Positions 1-8,258 of a DNA stretch of 64,000 bases are shown here, one piece after another. The notes under the pieces are model-generated. The model ran no database searches, was not told where the DNA came from, and saw only the letters and a list, made by a program, of their open reading frames with translations. The stretch's first letter is position 1. Every line of letters begins with the position of its first letter. The stretch spans positions 1 through 64,000 of the forward strand of contig JALHMS010000023.1 of assembly GCA_022843925.1 (NCBI GenBank), read 5' to 3'. The DNA is from Burkholderiales bacterium. GTDB taxonomy: Bacteria > Pseudomonadota > Gammaproteobacteria > Burkholderiales > Ga0077523. The position numbers were made by a program, and so were the translations under genes.

Positions 1-37
1 GCCGGTTGCCGGCGAAGTCGCATCCCCGAGCGGCCGC

Positions 38-60
38 GTCGGGCGGAGCCCGACCCACGA
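38..60. repeat. REP-like palindrome
   Basis: The stretch gtcgggcggagcccgac followed by ccacga is a short palindrome of the same kind as those found in several other gaps of this window (near 53.0, 56.1, 57.5 and 58.5 kb). It lies just downstream of the aminopeptidase gene on the minus strand. A role in termination or mRNA stability is possible but not shown. Confidence 0.5.
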
Positions 61-84
61 CCCGCCCCTCCCACGATCCCGCAC

Positions 85-1149
85 CTACTCCCCTGCCCCG
101 CCCCCCCGGACACCGAGGGCCCGTCTGCGCGCATCGGACTCCAGCTTCGTCAGGCGCTTCGCCTCCGCATAGAACTTCGGCAGGTCGCGTCCGACGCGAT
201 CGAGCAGCGCATCGAGCGCGGGCAGGGCATCCTCGTACGTGCCGATCGATGCGAGGTGGGCGTTGCCCAGCGCCTGGGCGAACCATCGGTCGTAGCCCGC
301 GAATCCGTCCCACGACGCCTTGAGCGCCGCGTAGTCGCCACGCATCGCCTGGAACGCCTCGGCCTTGCGCAGGCGCATCTCGTCGGGCGGCAGGGGCGAT
401 GCATACAACGCGTCGAGCCGCGCGCGGGTCCGCTGGACGAGTGCCACGAAGTCGCGCTTGCGCCGGGTCATCGCATCGAACTCCGCCTGCTCGCTCGGCG
501 TGCCGACGCGGGCCAGCCAGCGCCGGACGCCCTCCAGTTCGACGGCCGTCGCGAAGGCCTCGTTGAACGCACTGTCCCCGGGGGCGTAGGCGACCTGGTG
601 GGCCAGTTCGTGGAAGACGAGGCGGGCGACCTCGGCCCGCGGATACCGCAGGAAGCTGGAGAGCAGCGGATCGTCGAACCAGCCGAGCGTCGAATAGGCC
701 GGGACGCCGTGGACGAGCGTATCGAAGCCGTCCGCCCGCAGTTCCTCGGCGAGGCGCTCGGCATCGCGTTCGTCGTACCACCCCTTGTAGGTGACGCATC
801 CGGCCACGGGGAAACACCACTCCCTGGGCCTCGTGGAGAACTCGGCGGCCGCCACGACGTTCCACACGGCGTACGGACGCCCCAGCTCGGCATACCCCCG
901 ATAGCTGCCATTGTCGGGGAGCCCCAGGTCGCGGACCGCGAAGTCGCGGATGTCGCGGGCAGCCTCGAGGCGGGTGCGCAGCGGGTCCGGGGTCTTCGGG
1001 TCGGCAAGCCAGGCATCGACCGGTCGGGCCGCATGCACGATCGTGAGATGGCCTCGCGCCGCCTGGTAGTAGTAGCCGATCGTAGAGCACCCGCCGACCG
1101 CCGAGAGCAGCACGAGGACCGACAGGACACCCAGCAGCAGCCGCTTCAC
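85..1149 (-). CDS. Predicted zinc aminopeptidase lipoprotein (COG4324-like)
   Basis: A 354-residue protein with a lipoprotein signal peptide (hydrophobic stretch ending SAVGGC, Cys as lipidation site) and a zincin motif HELAHQ, in which His-Glu-x-x-His would bind zinc and polarise water. The nearby NEAFATAVE segment supplies a plausible third ligand. The overall sequence, including the STLGWFDDPLLSS segment, matches the family annotated as predicted aminopeptidase; substrate is unknown. It probably acts in the periplasm, anchored to a membrane. I chose the GTG start at 1149 because it begins the signal peptide and overlaps the stop of the upstream hydrolase by four bases (GTGA), implying translational coupling. 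A longer in-frame extension exists but would bury the signal peptide. Confidence 0.82.
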   Translation of the reverse strand: MKRLLLGVLSVLVLLSAVGGCSTIGYYYQAARGHLTIVHAARPVDAWLADPKTPDPLRTRLEAARDIRDFAVRDLGLPDNGSYRGYAELGRPYAVWNVVAAAEFSTRPREWCFPVAGCVTYKGWYDERDAERLAEELRADGFDTLVHGVPAYSTLGWFDDPLLSSFLRYPRAEVARLVFHELAHQVAYAPGDSAFNEAFATAVELEGVRRWLARVGTPSEQAEFDAMTRRKRDFVALVQRTRARLDALYASPLPPDEMRLRKAEAFQAMRGDYAALKASWDGFAGYDRWFAQALGNAHLASIGTYEDALPALDALLDRVGRDLPKFYAEAKRLTKLESDARRRALGVRGGGAGE

Positions 1150-1820
1150 GGGTCCTCGCCGCGATCGAATCGTCCATGTCGCAGGAAGGCGCCGGTCTGG
1201 CGCGCCACTTCGCGCGAGAAGAGCAATCCGGCGTGCGTCGCCGGCAGGGTCAGGTGATCCGCGAGGCCGGGAAGACGCGTTTCGGCGACGCGCACGACGC
1301 CATCGTGCGGACGGTCGAGCCGCGCCACCAGCTGCCCGAGGCCCCATGGCCGGTCGCCGGCAATGACGGCGACAGCGACGCCATCAGGCACCGCGGCCAT
1401 CGGCGCGCGCCGCCATTGCGCGATACCGGCACCGAGGATGGCCCGGCCCGCCGCCCATCGGGAAAGGACGTCGACCACCCGGCTGTCCACGCACGGGGAC
1501 CCGAGCAGCACGACGCGCCCCAGTCGGGCCGGCGCCGCCAGCGCGATCATGCGCAGCAGCACGAGCCCGCCGAGGCTGTGGCCGACGAAGTGGAGGCGAT
1601 CCCCCGGCGCCCGGGCGGCGAACGCCGCCAGGGCGCGGGCGTTGTGGTCGAGATCGCGGCGCATGGTGGGGTAGCCGAACGCCACCGCATGGAACCCGGC
1701 GTCACCGAGGCGACGACACAGGGGCCGGACGATGGCGGCCTGGAACCAGAGGCCGTGCAGGACGATGACGGTTTCCAATCGGGGGCTGCGCAGAGAAAGG
1801 GAGGAGCGCGCGTGCCGCAC
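1146..1820 (-). CDS. Alpha/beta hydrolase (lipase/esterase-like)
   Basis: A 224-residue alpha/beta-hydrolase with the nucleophile elbow GHSLGG (Ser nucleophile), an early oxyanion-type segment VLHGLW and a late His in THAGLL that can complete the triad. It has no signal peptide, so it is probably cytoplasmic. The sequence resembles short esterases or permuted lipase-like proteins; no substrate can be assigned. It is the first gene of a two-gene minus-strand operon with the aminopeptidase (4-base overlap). Confidence 0.8.
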   Translation of the reverse strand: MRHARSSLSLRSPRLETVIVLHGLWFQAAIVRPLCRRLGDAGFHAVAFGYPTMRRDLDHNARALAAFAARAPGDRLHFVGHSLGGLVLLRMIALAAPARLGRVVLLGSPCVDSRVVDVLSRWAAGRAILGAGIAQWRRAPMAAVPDGVAVAVIAGDRPWGLGQLVARLDRPHDGVVRVAETRLPGLADHLTLPATHAGLLFSREVARQTGAFLRHGRFDRGEDP

Positions 1821-1962
1821 GGCGCGAAGCGTTCGATTCTATGGACTGCAAGCCCGCCATGCACGCAGTGCCCGCCATCGACGAATCCGCACGACGGGAT
1901 CCGTCCGGACCCGCTGCTACACTCGCATCGATGTCCTCCCGCCGTCGCTCCCCGGTCATCCC

Positions 1963-2715
1963 GTGCTGACACCTCCCGACCCGGTGGTCGCCGTCGCGGC
2001 CGTGGTCATCGTGCTGGCCGCCTACGCGCTCTTCGCGATCACAGGCTTCGGTTCGGCGCTCGTGTCGATTCCGCTCCTCGCGCACTTCCTGCCGCTCGAG
2101 ACCGTCGTCCCGCTCATCCTCCTGCTCGACTTCTGGGCGGCACTCACCACCGGCTTTCGCGCACGGGCGGTGGTGGACCGGCGGGAAGTGAAGTCCGTCC
2201 TGCTCGGCGTCGCCGCGGGTGCGGTGGCGGGCGTGCTGCTGCTCGCGAACGTGCCGGGTGACGGCCTGCTCGTGGCGCTGGGCGCCTGCATCACGGCCTA
2301 CGGAGCGTACAGCCTCGCGGGAGCGCGACCGATCCCCGCCGCACCGCTCGCCCTCGCGCTGCCGGTGGGCTTCGTCGGCGGGATGCTTGGCGCGCTCTTC
2401 GGCGTGGGCGGGCCGATCTACGTGGCGTACTTCGGCAGCCGGATGCGGGACCCGATCCGGCTTCGCGCGACGCTCTCCGTGGTCTTCGCCGCGAGCACCG
2501 GACTGCGGATCGTGCTATTCCTGCTCACGGGATTCCTGCTCGACCTGCACCTGTGGGGCGCCGCCGCACTGCTGTTCCCCGTGATGCTCGCCGGCACCGC
2601 GCTCGGGCGGCGCTTGGGCTCGCGCCTGTCGCGGCCACTGGTGCTGCGTTTCATGGCGTTGCTGCTCGTGGCGAGCGGCGCCTCGCTGCTTGCGCGGGGC
2701 CTGGCCGGATTCTGA
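1963..2715 (+). CDS. TSUP-family (TauE/SafE-like) permease
   Basis: About 250 residues, almost entirely hydrophobic helices (seven or eight predicted), with the family features AITGFGSALVSIP near the start and a second repeat GGMLGALFGVGGPIYVAYF. TSUP proteins export or import small organic or inorganic anions such as sulfite, sulfoacetate or taurine-derived anions; the substrate here is not evident. The open frame extends upstream, but that part is Arg-rich and not membrane-like, so I start at the GTG at 1963 just before the first helix. It is divergent from the hydrolase gene and has no clear operon partner. Confidence 0.8.
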   Translation: MLTPPDPVVAVAAVVIVLAAYALFAITGFGSALVSIPLLAHFLPLETVVPLILLLDFWAALTTGFRARAVVDRREVKSVLLGVAAGAVAGVLLLANVPGDGLLVALGACITAYGAYSLAGARPIPAAPLALALPVGFVGGMLGALFGVGGPIYVAYFGSRMRDPIRLRATLSVVFAASTGLRIVLFLLTGFLLDLHLWGAAALLFPVMLAGTALGRRLGSRLSRPLVLRFMALLLVASGASLLARGLAGF

Positions 2716-2734
2716 CCGGACGCCCGCGCGGTCG

Positions 2735-2932
2735 TCAGCGCGTGGCCGGACAGGTGCGGATGCCCAGGATCGAATACAGGGGGCAGAACCGCATCGCCGC
2801 CGTTGCGAGCGGGACGATACCGATGAGCCCCCAGAACTTCGACGGGCCCTCGACGAACACCAGCATGGACAGCAGGCCGATCCCCAGCACGATGCGCAGT
2901 CCGCGGTCGATTCCTCCGACATTGGCAACCAT
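2735..2932 (-). CDS. Small inner-membrane protein, DUF2892-like
   Basis: A 65-residue protein with the layout typical of the DUF2892 family: an N-terminal NVGGIDRGLRIVLG segment, two hydrophobic helices and a conserved CPLYSILGIRTCP tail. Family members occur alone or attached to rhodanese domains (YgaP) and their role is unsettled. The ATG at 2932 has a good ribosome site (GAAGGGAG) upstream; a longer frame exists but lacks the family start. It converges on the TSUP gene with a 19-base gap. Confidence 0.78.
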   Translation of the reverse strand: MVANVGGIDRGLRIVLGIGLLSMLVFVEGPSKFWGLIGIVPLATAAMRFCPLYSILGIRTCPATR

Positions 2933-3083
2933 GGTCGTCTCCCTTCTCGTTGGCCCGAACCGCGGCGCGGCTCGCTGACGGAACGAAGCATGCGCCCGCG
3001 GGCAACCCACGTCGGTGACCTGGGTCACCCGGGCCGGGTGCGGCTACACTCCCACCTGGTTTTTCACCCCTGGAGGAAGACGC

Positions 3084-3434
3084 ATGAAGCACATCAAGTG
3101 GGATGACATCCCCTACGAGAAATTGAACGACAAGTTCCTGCGCAAGCTCGCCTGGGACGGCAAGGTGATGATCGCGCTGACGGAGGTGGCGGAAGGTTAC
3201 GTGGTCCCGCCCCATTCCCACGATAACGAGCAGGTCACCTTCGTGGTAAGCGGCAAGTGGCGCTTCCACCTCGAAGGCAAGACGGTGGACGTGGGCCCGG
3301 GCGAGATGATCTTCATCCCCGCGAACGTGGTGCACACCGTGGATGCGGTCGAAAGCCTGGTCGCCTACGACATCTTCACGCCGCCGCGCGAGGACTGGAT
3401 CTCCGGTTCGGACGCCTACCTTCGCGCGAAGTGA
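3084..3434 (+). CDS. Single-domain cupin protein
   Basis: A 116-residue cupin. Motif 1 is visible as PPHSHDNEQVTFVVSG (two His and a Glu as metal ligands) and motif 2 as PGEMIFIPANVVHTV (third His). It probably binds a divalent metal in the cytoplasm. Cupins of this size are often sensors or small-molecule isomerases or dioxygenases; no specific reaction can be assigned. The ATG at 3084 is preceded by GGAGGA at a standard distance. The gene stands alone. Confidence 0.8.
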   Translation: MKHIKWDDIPYEKLNDKFLRKLAWDGKVMIALTEVAEGYVVPPHSHDNEQVTFVVSGKWRFHLEGKTVDVGPGEMIFIPANVVHTVDAVESLVAYDIFTPPREDWISGSDAYLRAK

Positions 3435-3507
3435 TTCGGGCTGCTGCCCGACGCGGCGTGTCCCGCACCGCGGACATGCTCGGCAATATCTTCGTCGTCC
3501 GGCACAC

Positions 3508-3690
3508 CTGAGCCGGAGCAGCGATGCGGCGCAGGCGCTGAGCGTCGACGATCTCGACCTGCTCGCGCCCGAGTGACACCAGCCCCCGCTCGGCAAAGCG
3601 CTCGAGCAGGCGGCTCACGATCTCGCGGACACCACCCAGTGCATCCGCGAGTGCCTGGTGGGTCGCGTGGACCACGCGGCCCTTCCCCGG
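3508..3690 (-). pseudogene. Fragment of a Crp/Fnr regulator (3' end only)
   Basis: On the minus strand this stretch encodes VHATHQALADALGGVREIVSR and onward, nearly the same as the last 60 residues of the complete Crp/Fnr protein at 11464-12132 (about nine in ten bases match by eye). Only the DNA-binding helix-turn-helix region remains. The sensor domain is absent and the stop codon is changed to a sense codon (cta to ctg on the + strand), so the frame runs on. It is a displaced gene end rather than a working gene. Together with the full copy it brackets the glutamate-mutase cluster. Confidence 0.8.
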
Positions 3691-3820
3691 GATTCACGCC
3701 ATCGGATGCGGATCGAGGCATCTGCCCATCGACCCGACGCTTTCATCGGGTCCCCGATACGCTCGACCGGGCACACCATGGAATGCAACGGATCCCTTCG
3801 CTGGCGGGCACCAGCGCGCT

Positions 3821-5083
3821 TCAGTTGAAGTCGGTCATCGGGCGCGAGCGGCGGCCCACTTCGATCCGTCCGTCCATACGAACGAGTTCAGCAGGCGTAT
3901 CGCGTCCAAGGAACAGGATGGGGCTGGCCGTCAGCCCGTAGGCGCCAGACTTCAGGACACCGACGAGATCTCCGATCTCGGGAGCAGGCAGTTCGACGTC
4001 GATGCCGAGCAGATCGGTCGGATTGCAGGACGGACCCGCGATGTTGCAACGGGTCGGAGCCGCATCGGAGCGCGTGAGATTGCGCAGGATGAAATTGGTG
4101 CGCAGCGCAGCGCCGAAGGTCCCGGCCGCCGCGAGTTGATGGTGCAACCCGCCATCCGTCGCGAAGAACTGCTTTCCCCGGGAGGTCTTCGCACTGATCA
4201 CGCGGGCCACGTAGATGCCGGCGTTGGCGACGAGATAGCGACCGAGTTCGAACACGAAACGCCGCCGCACGGATGACGTCGCAGCGAAGTCACGCAGCAC
4301 CGGCGAGAGCAGCGTCGCGAGCGCACCGAGATCCATCTCCTTGGCTGCGTCCACGTGAGAGAGTCCGAAGCCACCGCCAAGGTTGATGGTCATGCAACGT
4401 AGCGGCGTCGTGGCCTCGACCTCCCGCACCACCTTCAGGGTGCTTTCGACACCTTCCACGACGCCGGCCGCATCGAAGCACTGGCTGCCCGCGTAGACGT
4501 GGACGCCACGGAAATCGAGGGCATCGAGGTGCGCGACGATGTGCTGCAGGACGCCCGATATCTCTTCCTCGTCGATGCCGAACTGCGTCGCGCGCCCTCC
4601 CATCTTCATGCCGAACGCCCGATTGAGAAGCTGCGGATTCACCCGCATCGTGATGCAGGCGCGCTTTCCGAGTCCGCGGGCCACCTGCACGCACTCGTCG
4701 ATCTCGCGGACGGATTCGACACTGATGCAACCGACCCCGCTCACGATGGACGCGGTGAGTTCAGCGCGACTCTTGGCCGGCCCGGCAAAGCTGAGCGCTG
4801 CCGCGTCATAGCCGGCAAGGAGCGCCTGATCGAGCTCGCCCCCGGAGGAGATGTCGAGACCATCGACCGTCGTGCGCAGTGCGCGGAGCAGTCCGAGGTT
4901 CGGATTCGCCTTGACGGCGTAGTAGACCTGGACCTGACCGTCGAAGGCGTCGCGCACCGCCTGGATGCGGGCCCGTACGTCGTCAGCGTCGTACAGATAG
5001 AACGGTGTGCCGTGGCTTCGGGCGAGCGCCTCGAAGCGCTCTGCGGACAGCGATGACCAGGGGTCGGGAGTCAGTGATGCCAT
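3821..5083 (-). CDS. PLP-dependent fold-type III decarboxylase (Orn/DAP decarboxylase family; VinO-like role proposed)
   Basis: A 421-residue alanine-racemase-fold decarboxylase. The PLP lysine is in YYAVKANPN (about K58). HVYAGSQ, NLGGGFG and ELGRYLVANAG are family landmarks for the phosphate site and barrel, and GPSCNPTD near residue 350 supplies the Cys of the second active-site loop. It resembles the decarboxylases found beside exosortase-A genes and VinO of vicenistatin biosynthesis. As the last gene after glutamate mutase, ligase and carrier protein, its likely job is decarboxylation of 3-methylaspartate, free or carrier-bound, to 3-aminoisobutyrate. I chose the ATG at 5083; a GTG at 5113 is possible but has no better ribosome site. 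The reaction is inference; the enzyme class is clear. Confidence 0.82.
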   Translation of the reverse strand: MASLTPDPWSSLSAERFEALARSHGTPFYLYDADDVRARIQAVRDAFDGQVQVYYAVKANPNLGLLRALRTTVDGLDISSGGELDQALLAGYDAAALSFAGPAKSRAELTASIVSGVGCISVESVREIDECVQVARGLGKRACITMRVNPQLLNRAFGMKMGGRATQFGIDEEEISGVLQHIVAHLDALDFRGVHVYAGSQCFDAAGVVEGVESTLKVVREVEATTPLRCMTINLGGGFGLSHVDAAKEMDLGALATLLSPVLRDFAATSSVRRRFVFELGRYLVANAGIYVARVISAKTSRGKQFFATDGGLHHQLAAAGTFGAALRTNFILRNLTRSDAAPTRCNIAGPSCNPTDLLGIDVELPAPEIGDLVGVLKSGAYGLTASPILFLGRDTPAELVRMDGRIEVGRRSRPMTDFN

Positions 5084-5124
5084 GGCGTTCTCGCGGTCGT
5101 GCCCGCCGGGCACGACGGAATCGT

Positions 5125-6417
5125 TCAGGGGGAGGCGTTACCGGACCATGTGATGCCGTCGATCCAGAGCTGGTATCCGCGATCGATCAGGATCGACGGC
5201 GACGGGTTGTCGCCGGTGCGGAACAGATCGAACACCCGCGCGGCCCCCGCCTCCGTCAGCGTCTGGGATGAACCTCCGGTCAGGATGATCTGGGCGATGC
5301 GGCCGAGATCGCCTGCGGGCAGTCCCGGGCCGCGCCCCTGTGCGAAGCGGTCCAGGGCAACGAAGAGGCAGCCGTACGACAACAGGGTCGGCGAGGCTTC
5401 GTAGGACCCCTCGCGCATCAGTCGATAGGGATCCTCGACGTCACCCTCGAGGACACTCCTCAGGAACTCGTACAGGCGCGCATGCGAGCGGAGCTGCAGC
5501 ACCAGGCTGTCCCGCGATGCGACGATGCCCAGGTCGACGAAGACATACCTCGCGACGGAAAGCCCCGCAGCCGGCTTCGCCTCGCTCTCGTCGCGCACGA
5601 TCTCGACGGTGTAGTGGAGGTCGGTCGTGGCGCCACCGATGTCGAGCACGACGCAGGCACCCGAGATGTCGATGCCGGAGGAGTTCGCGAGGGCGCGCTG
5701 AAAGCCCCGGCTGACGATCTCCGGGGTGGGACGGATGCCCCCGGAAAGGTTGCTGCGCAACTCGCTGACACCCTCCTTGTAGACGAGATCGTCGAGGTAG
5801 GCCCTGCGCACCGCCTCGAAGACGCTCAGGTTCCGGCTCGCCAGCGCGGCGGCGAGCGGATTGTCGATCACGATGGTCTCGGGGAAGCGGCGTACGAAAT
5901 CCGCGGCGAGGAAACGATTGCCCGCGAAGGCGAGCGATCCGTAGCGATACCGGGTCGGATCGAAGCGGGCGAGACGGTCGGCGAGCGGGCCGGCATCCTC
6001 GCAGTCGATGCCCCCTCCCACCATCAGGATGTCGACGCGTTCGAGGCTGCCGGCGGCCTCGTCCATGTCGTGAACGAACGTGGGATTCGCCCCTGCGAGC
6101 AGCACCTGATTCCTGAGGGTCGCGCCGCTGAAATGCTTGGAAAGGCAAACGATGCCGACACGCAGGCCGCCGTTGGCCGACGAACAGACCAGCACATCGT
6201 CCGTATCGACCGTCGCCGTCAGGGGAGCGAGCAGCGATTCGACCTGCTTCGCAATGCCGGCCTCGAAATCGCGCCCATGCAGCATCTGCGAAAGCACGCG
6301 ATCGTGCCCGTCGATCAGCGCCACCTTGACGACCGTCGACCCGATGTCGATGGCGACCCTCCTGGCCTCGGTGGCCTCGGTGGATTCGGTGGGGAGGGAA
6401 CTCTTGCTCGCAGTCAT
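5125..6417 (-). CDS. glmL: Glutamate mutase reactivating ATPase (GlmL/MutL-like)
   Basis: A 430-residue actin-like ATPase. The N-terminal phosphate loop is DIGSTVVKV (residues 24-32) and a second phosphate loop is VLDIGGATTDLH. The segments VCSSANGGL, LVGGGIDC-type glycine runs and the C-terminal LTGGSSQT fit the GlmL/MutL family, which exchanges damaged cobalamin in glutamate mutase at the expense of ATP. It is cytoplasmic and sits seven bases downstream of glmE, as in clostridial mutS-mutL-mutE loci. Its presence argues that the mutase genes are functional, because the coenzyme B12 enzyme inactivates during turnover. Confidence 0.87.
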   Translation of the reverse strand: MTASKSSLPTESTEATEARRVAIDIGSTVVKVALIDGHDRVLSQMLHGRDFEAGIAKQVESLLAPLTATVDTDDVLVCSSANGGLRVGIVCLSKHFSGATLRNQVLLAGANPTFVHDMDEAAGSLERVDILMVGGGIDCEDAGPLADRLARFDPTRYRYGSLAFAGNRFLAADFVRRFPETIVIDNPLAAALASRNLSVFEAVRRAYLDDLVYKEGVSELRSNLSGGIRPTPEIVSRGFQRALANSSGIDISGACVVLDIGGATTDLHYTVEIVRDESEAKPAAGLSVARYVFVDLGIVASRDSLVLQLRSHARLYEFLRSVLEGDVEDPYRLMREGSYEASPTLLSYGCLFVALDRFAQGRGPGLPAGDLGRIAQIILTGGSSQTLTEAGAARVFDLFRTGDNPSPSILIDRGYQLWIDGITWSGNASP

Positions 6418-6424
6418 CGAGGAA

Positions 6425-7834
6425 TCACACCATCATCATGTTGATGTCGCCGAGCAGTTGTCGGTAGGTCTTGTCGTTCCGGTCACCCACGGAAGCCAGC
6501 AGTGCCCGCTCCTGCTCGGCGTCGGCGTCCGATATCGGCACGTGACCGCGATCGACGATGCGGATCGACTTGTTGGCATCGCGCATCGACACCAGCAGGT
6601 TCGCGTTATCGCTGTGAGGCGAGAACGGGATGTCGAGGTAGCCCATCTGGAAGGCGCGATAGACGCTTTCCCAGAACACGTCGCCGGACAGGTCGAAGAT
6701 CGCACCGATGATGCTGCGCACCTCGGACTTGATCAGCGCCGCCTCCCGGTCGATCAGCGGCGAGGTGACCGGTGCGGCGCACGCGAAGATCCGAAGCATG
6801 TAGCGCACGCTGTCCACCGCTTCGGCATTCACTTCGGGCCGGGGCACCCCGAGGGCTTCGTCGACCGTCTTCACGACGACCTTGTCCGCGCCGACCATGC
6901 CCGAGATCATCGCGGAACCGGCGATCAGCGCCGCGGCCTTCTCGCGCTGCTGCGGGAACTGTCCCATCCACTGGTGGTAGACGAGGTAGGCGCGCGTCGT
7001 CTCGAAACCGAATTCGTCGAGATAGCTCCGGGTGAGGTGCTTCAGCACGCGGGCCGCGGCGACGTCCTGGATGAGCGAGCCGGTCTGTCCGAAGCTCACG
7101 GCGAAGGACACGACCCCCTGTTCTGCCGCAAGCAGCGCTTCGATGATCTGCACCGCGATCGCGATGGCCGGCGGCACGAGCGTCGCGGAAAGGGGCCCGA
7201 AGCTTTCGCGATGGATGGGCCTGTCTTCGGTCGAGTAGAGCGCGCAGATGCGGTCGACGTACTGCCAGTAGAGCAGGCAGCGGTCGAGGGGAAATCCTTC
7301 GGAGTACGGCAGGCAGTAGCAGATGCCGCCGCCCTCGATCTCGGCGATGCCGGAGGCCAGGGCGACCTCGGCCAGCAGACGTGCATCGGGCGTTCCGTGC
7401 CGGAGGCTGATCGGCTTGTCGATCCCGGTGTACAGCTCGCGCGACAGCTCGTGCCCGTGACTCACCAGCGGATACCCGTTGAGGTAGTCCTTGCCCTCCT
7501 CCTCGCTGCGGCGGAGAAGCTGCGTGGCCGTGTCGTACTGGTTGTGACGCGTGTAGCTGTCGATGGTGAGGGGAACGAAGTCCGCACCGGCCTCGCTCAG
7601 TCGACGTGTCAGGGCGTGCTGCGCCTCGAAGAGCGGCACACCGCCGCGCGGCTGGATGCAAGGCAGCGGGCCGCGCTCGTCGTAGGCCACGCGCGGGAAC
7701 CGGCGCCGCGGCACCTTCGCGAGGTAATCCTGTACTTCCCGCGGCGTGATACCGCGGGCGAGCGGATGCGAGAGCACCTGATGCCGGGTGTGCTCGAGGG
7801 CCGTCCGCCTTGCGTCACGCCTGGGCCTTGCCAC
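6425..7834 (-). CDS. glmE: Glutamate mutase epsilon subunit (GlmE/MutE-like)
   Basis: A 469-residue TIM-barrel subunit close to the family's usual 480 or so. Landmarks are GGVPLFEAQ near residue 65, TIDSYTRHNQY, LNGYPLVSHG, GTPDARLLAE and GGGICYCLPY, which line the substrate and corrin face in glutamate mutase. With GlmS it rearranges L-glutamate to (2S,3S)-3-methylaspartate using adenosylcobalamin. The GTG start at 7834 overlaps the glmS end by 20 bases and has GGAGG upstream. In this context it would feed a biosynthetic route rather than glutamate fermentation, because no mesaconate pathway genes follow. Assignment to the family is strong; exact substrate needs assay. Confidence 0.9.
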   Translation of the reverse strand: MARPRRDARRTALEHTRHQVLSHPLARGITPREVQDYLAKVPRRRFPRVAYDERGPLPCIQPRGGVPLFEAQHALTRRLSEAGADFVPLTIDSYTRHNQYDTATQLLRRSEEEGKDYLNGYPLVSHGHELSRELYTGIDKPISLRHGTPDARLLAEVALASGIAEIEGGGICYCLPYSEGFPLDRCLLYWQYVDRICALYSTEDRPIHRESFGPLSATLVPPAIAIAVQIIEALLAAEQGVVSFAVSFGQTGSLIQDVAAARVLKHLTRSYLDEFGFETTRAYLVYHQWMGQFPQQREKAAALIAGSAMISGMVGADKVVVKTVDEALGVPRPEVNAEAVDSVRYMLRIFACAAPVTSPLIDREAALIKSEVRSIIGAIFDLSGDVFWESVYRAFQMGYLDIPFSPHSDNANLLVSMRDANKSIRIVDRGHVPISDADAEQERALLASVGDRNDKTYRQLLGDINMMMV

Positions 7835-8249
7835 GTTTCAGATCCTCCAACAGGTCAGCAATCGCAACCCCGATATCGGGTTGCTGGTGATAGACGCGAT
7901 CGAAACCGTATCCGGTGAACAGCGAGACCACATCGGCCATGGCGCGCTTGCCGACGACGACATTGCCGCCCACGTAGAGGAGGATCCCGCCGAGTCCGAC
8001 GTCGGCGAACTGGCGGCGGAAATCCGCGCACCAGTACTCGCCTTCGCCGTTCAGCGACGATACGAACACCGCGTCCGCGTTGACCTCGAGAGCCGCCTGA
8101 CAGAAGTGCTCCGGGCGGTTGCGGGTCCGGAGGTTGAAGACCTGGAAACCGGACTCCTCCAGCGCCAGCTGCATGATGCGGTTACCGACGACATGGATGT
8201 CGTCACCGATCACCCCGACCACCACCCGCCCTGCGCATACCTTTTCCAT
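7815..8249 (-). CDS. glmS: Glutamate mutase sigma subunit, cobalamin-binding (GlmS-like)
   Basis: A 144-residue Rossmann-like B12 domain. The base-off/His-on motif Asp-x-His-x-x-Gly is present as DIHVVG (H19 is the lower cobalt ligand), followed by the expected SSLNGEGEYWC-type loop and a glycine-rich VGGNVVVGK loop for the nucleotide tail. It pairs with GlmE to form the heterotetrameric mutase. Length matches the family (about 137 residues). It starts nine bases after the ligase stop codon with GAAGGG as ribosome site, so it is translated as part of the same operon. Confidence 0.92.
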   Translation of the reverse strand: MEKVCAGRVVVGVIGDDIHVVGNRIMQLALEESGFQVFNLRTRNRPEHFCQAALEVNADAVFVSSLNGEGEYWCADFRRQFADVGLGGILLYVGGNVVVGKRAMADVVSLFTGYGFDRVYHQQPDIGVAIADLLEDLKRGKAQA

Positions 8250-8258
8250 CGATGCCCT

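Noticed and set aside
3376-3721. Small genes on the minus strand after the cupin
   Set aside because: They are frames through the Crp/Fnr fragment and the cupin 3' end, without a start signal or a complete domain.
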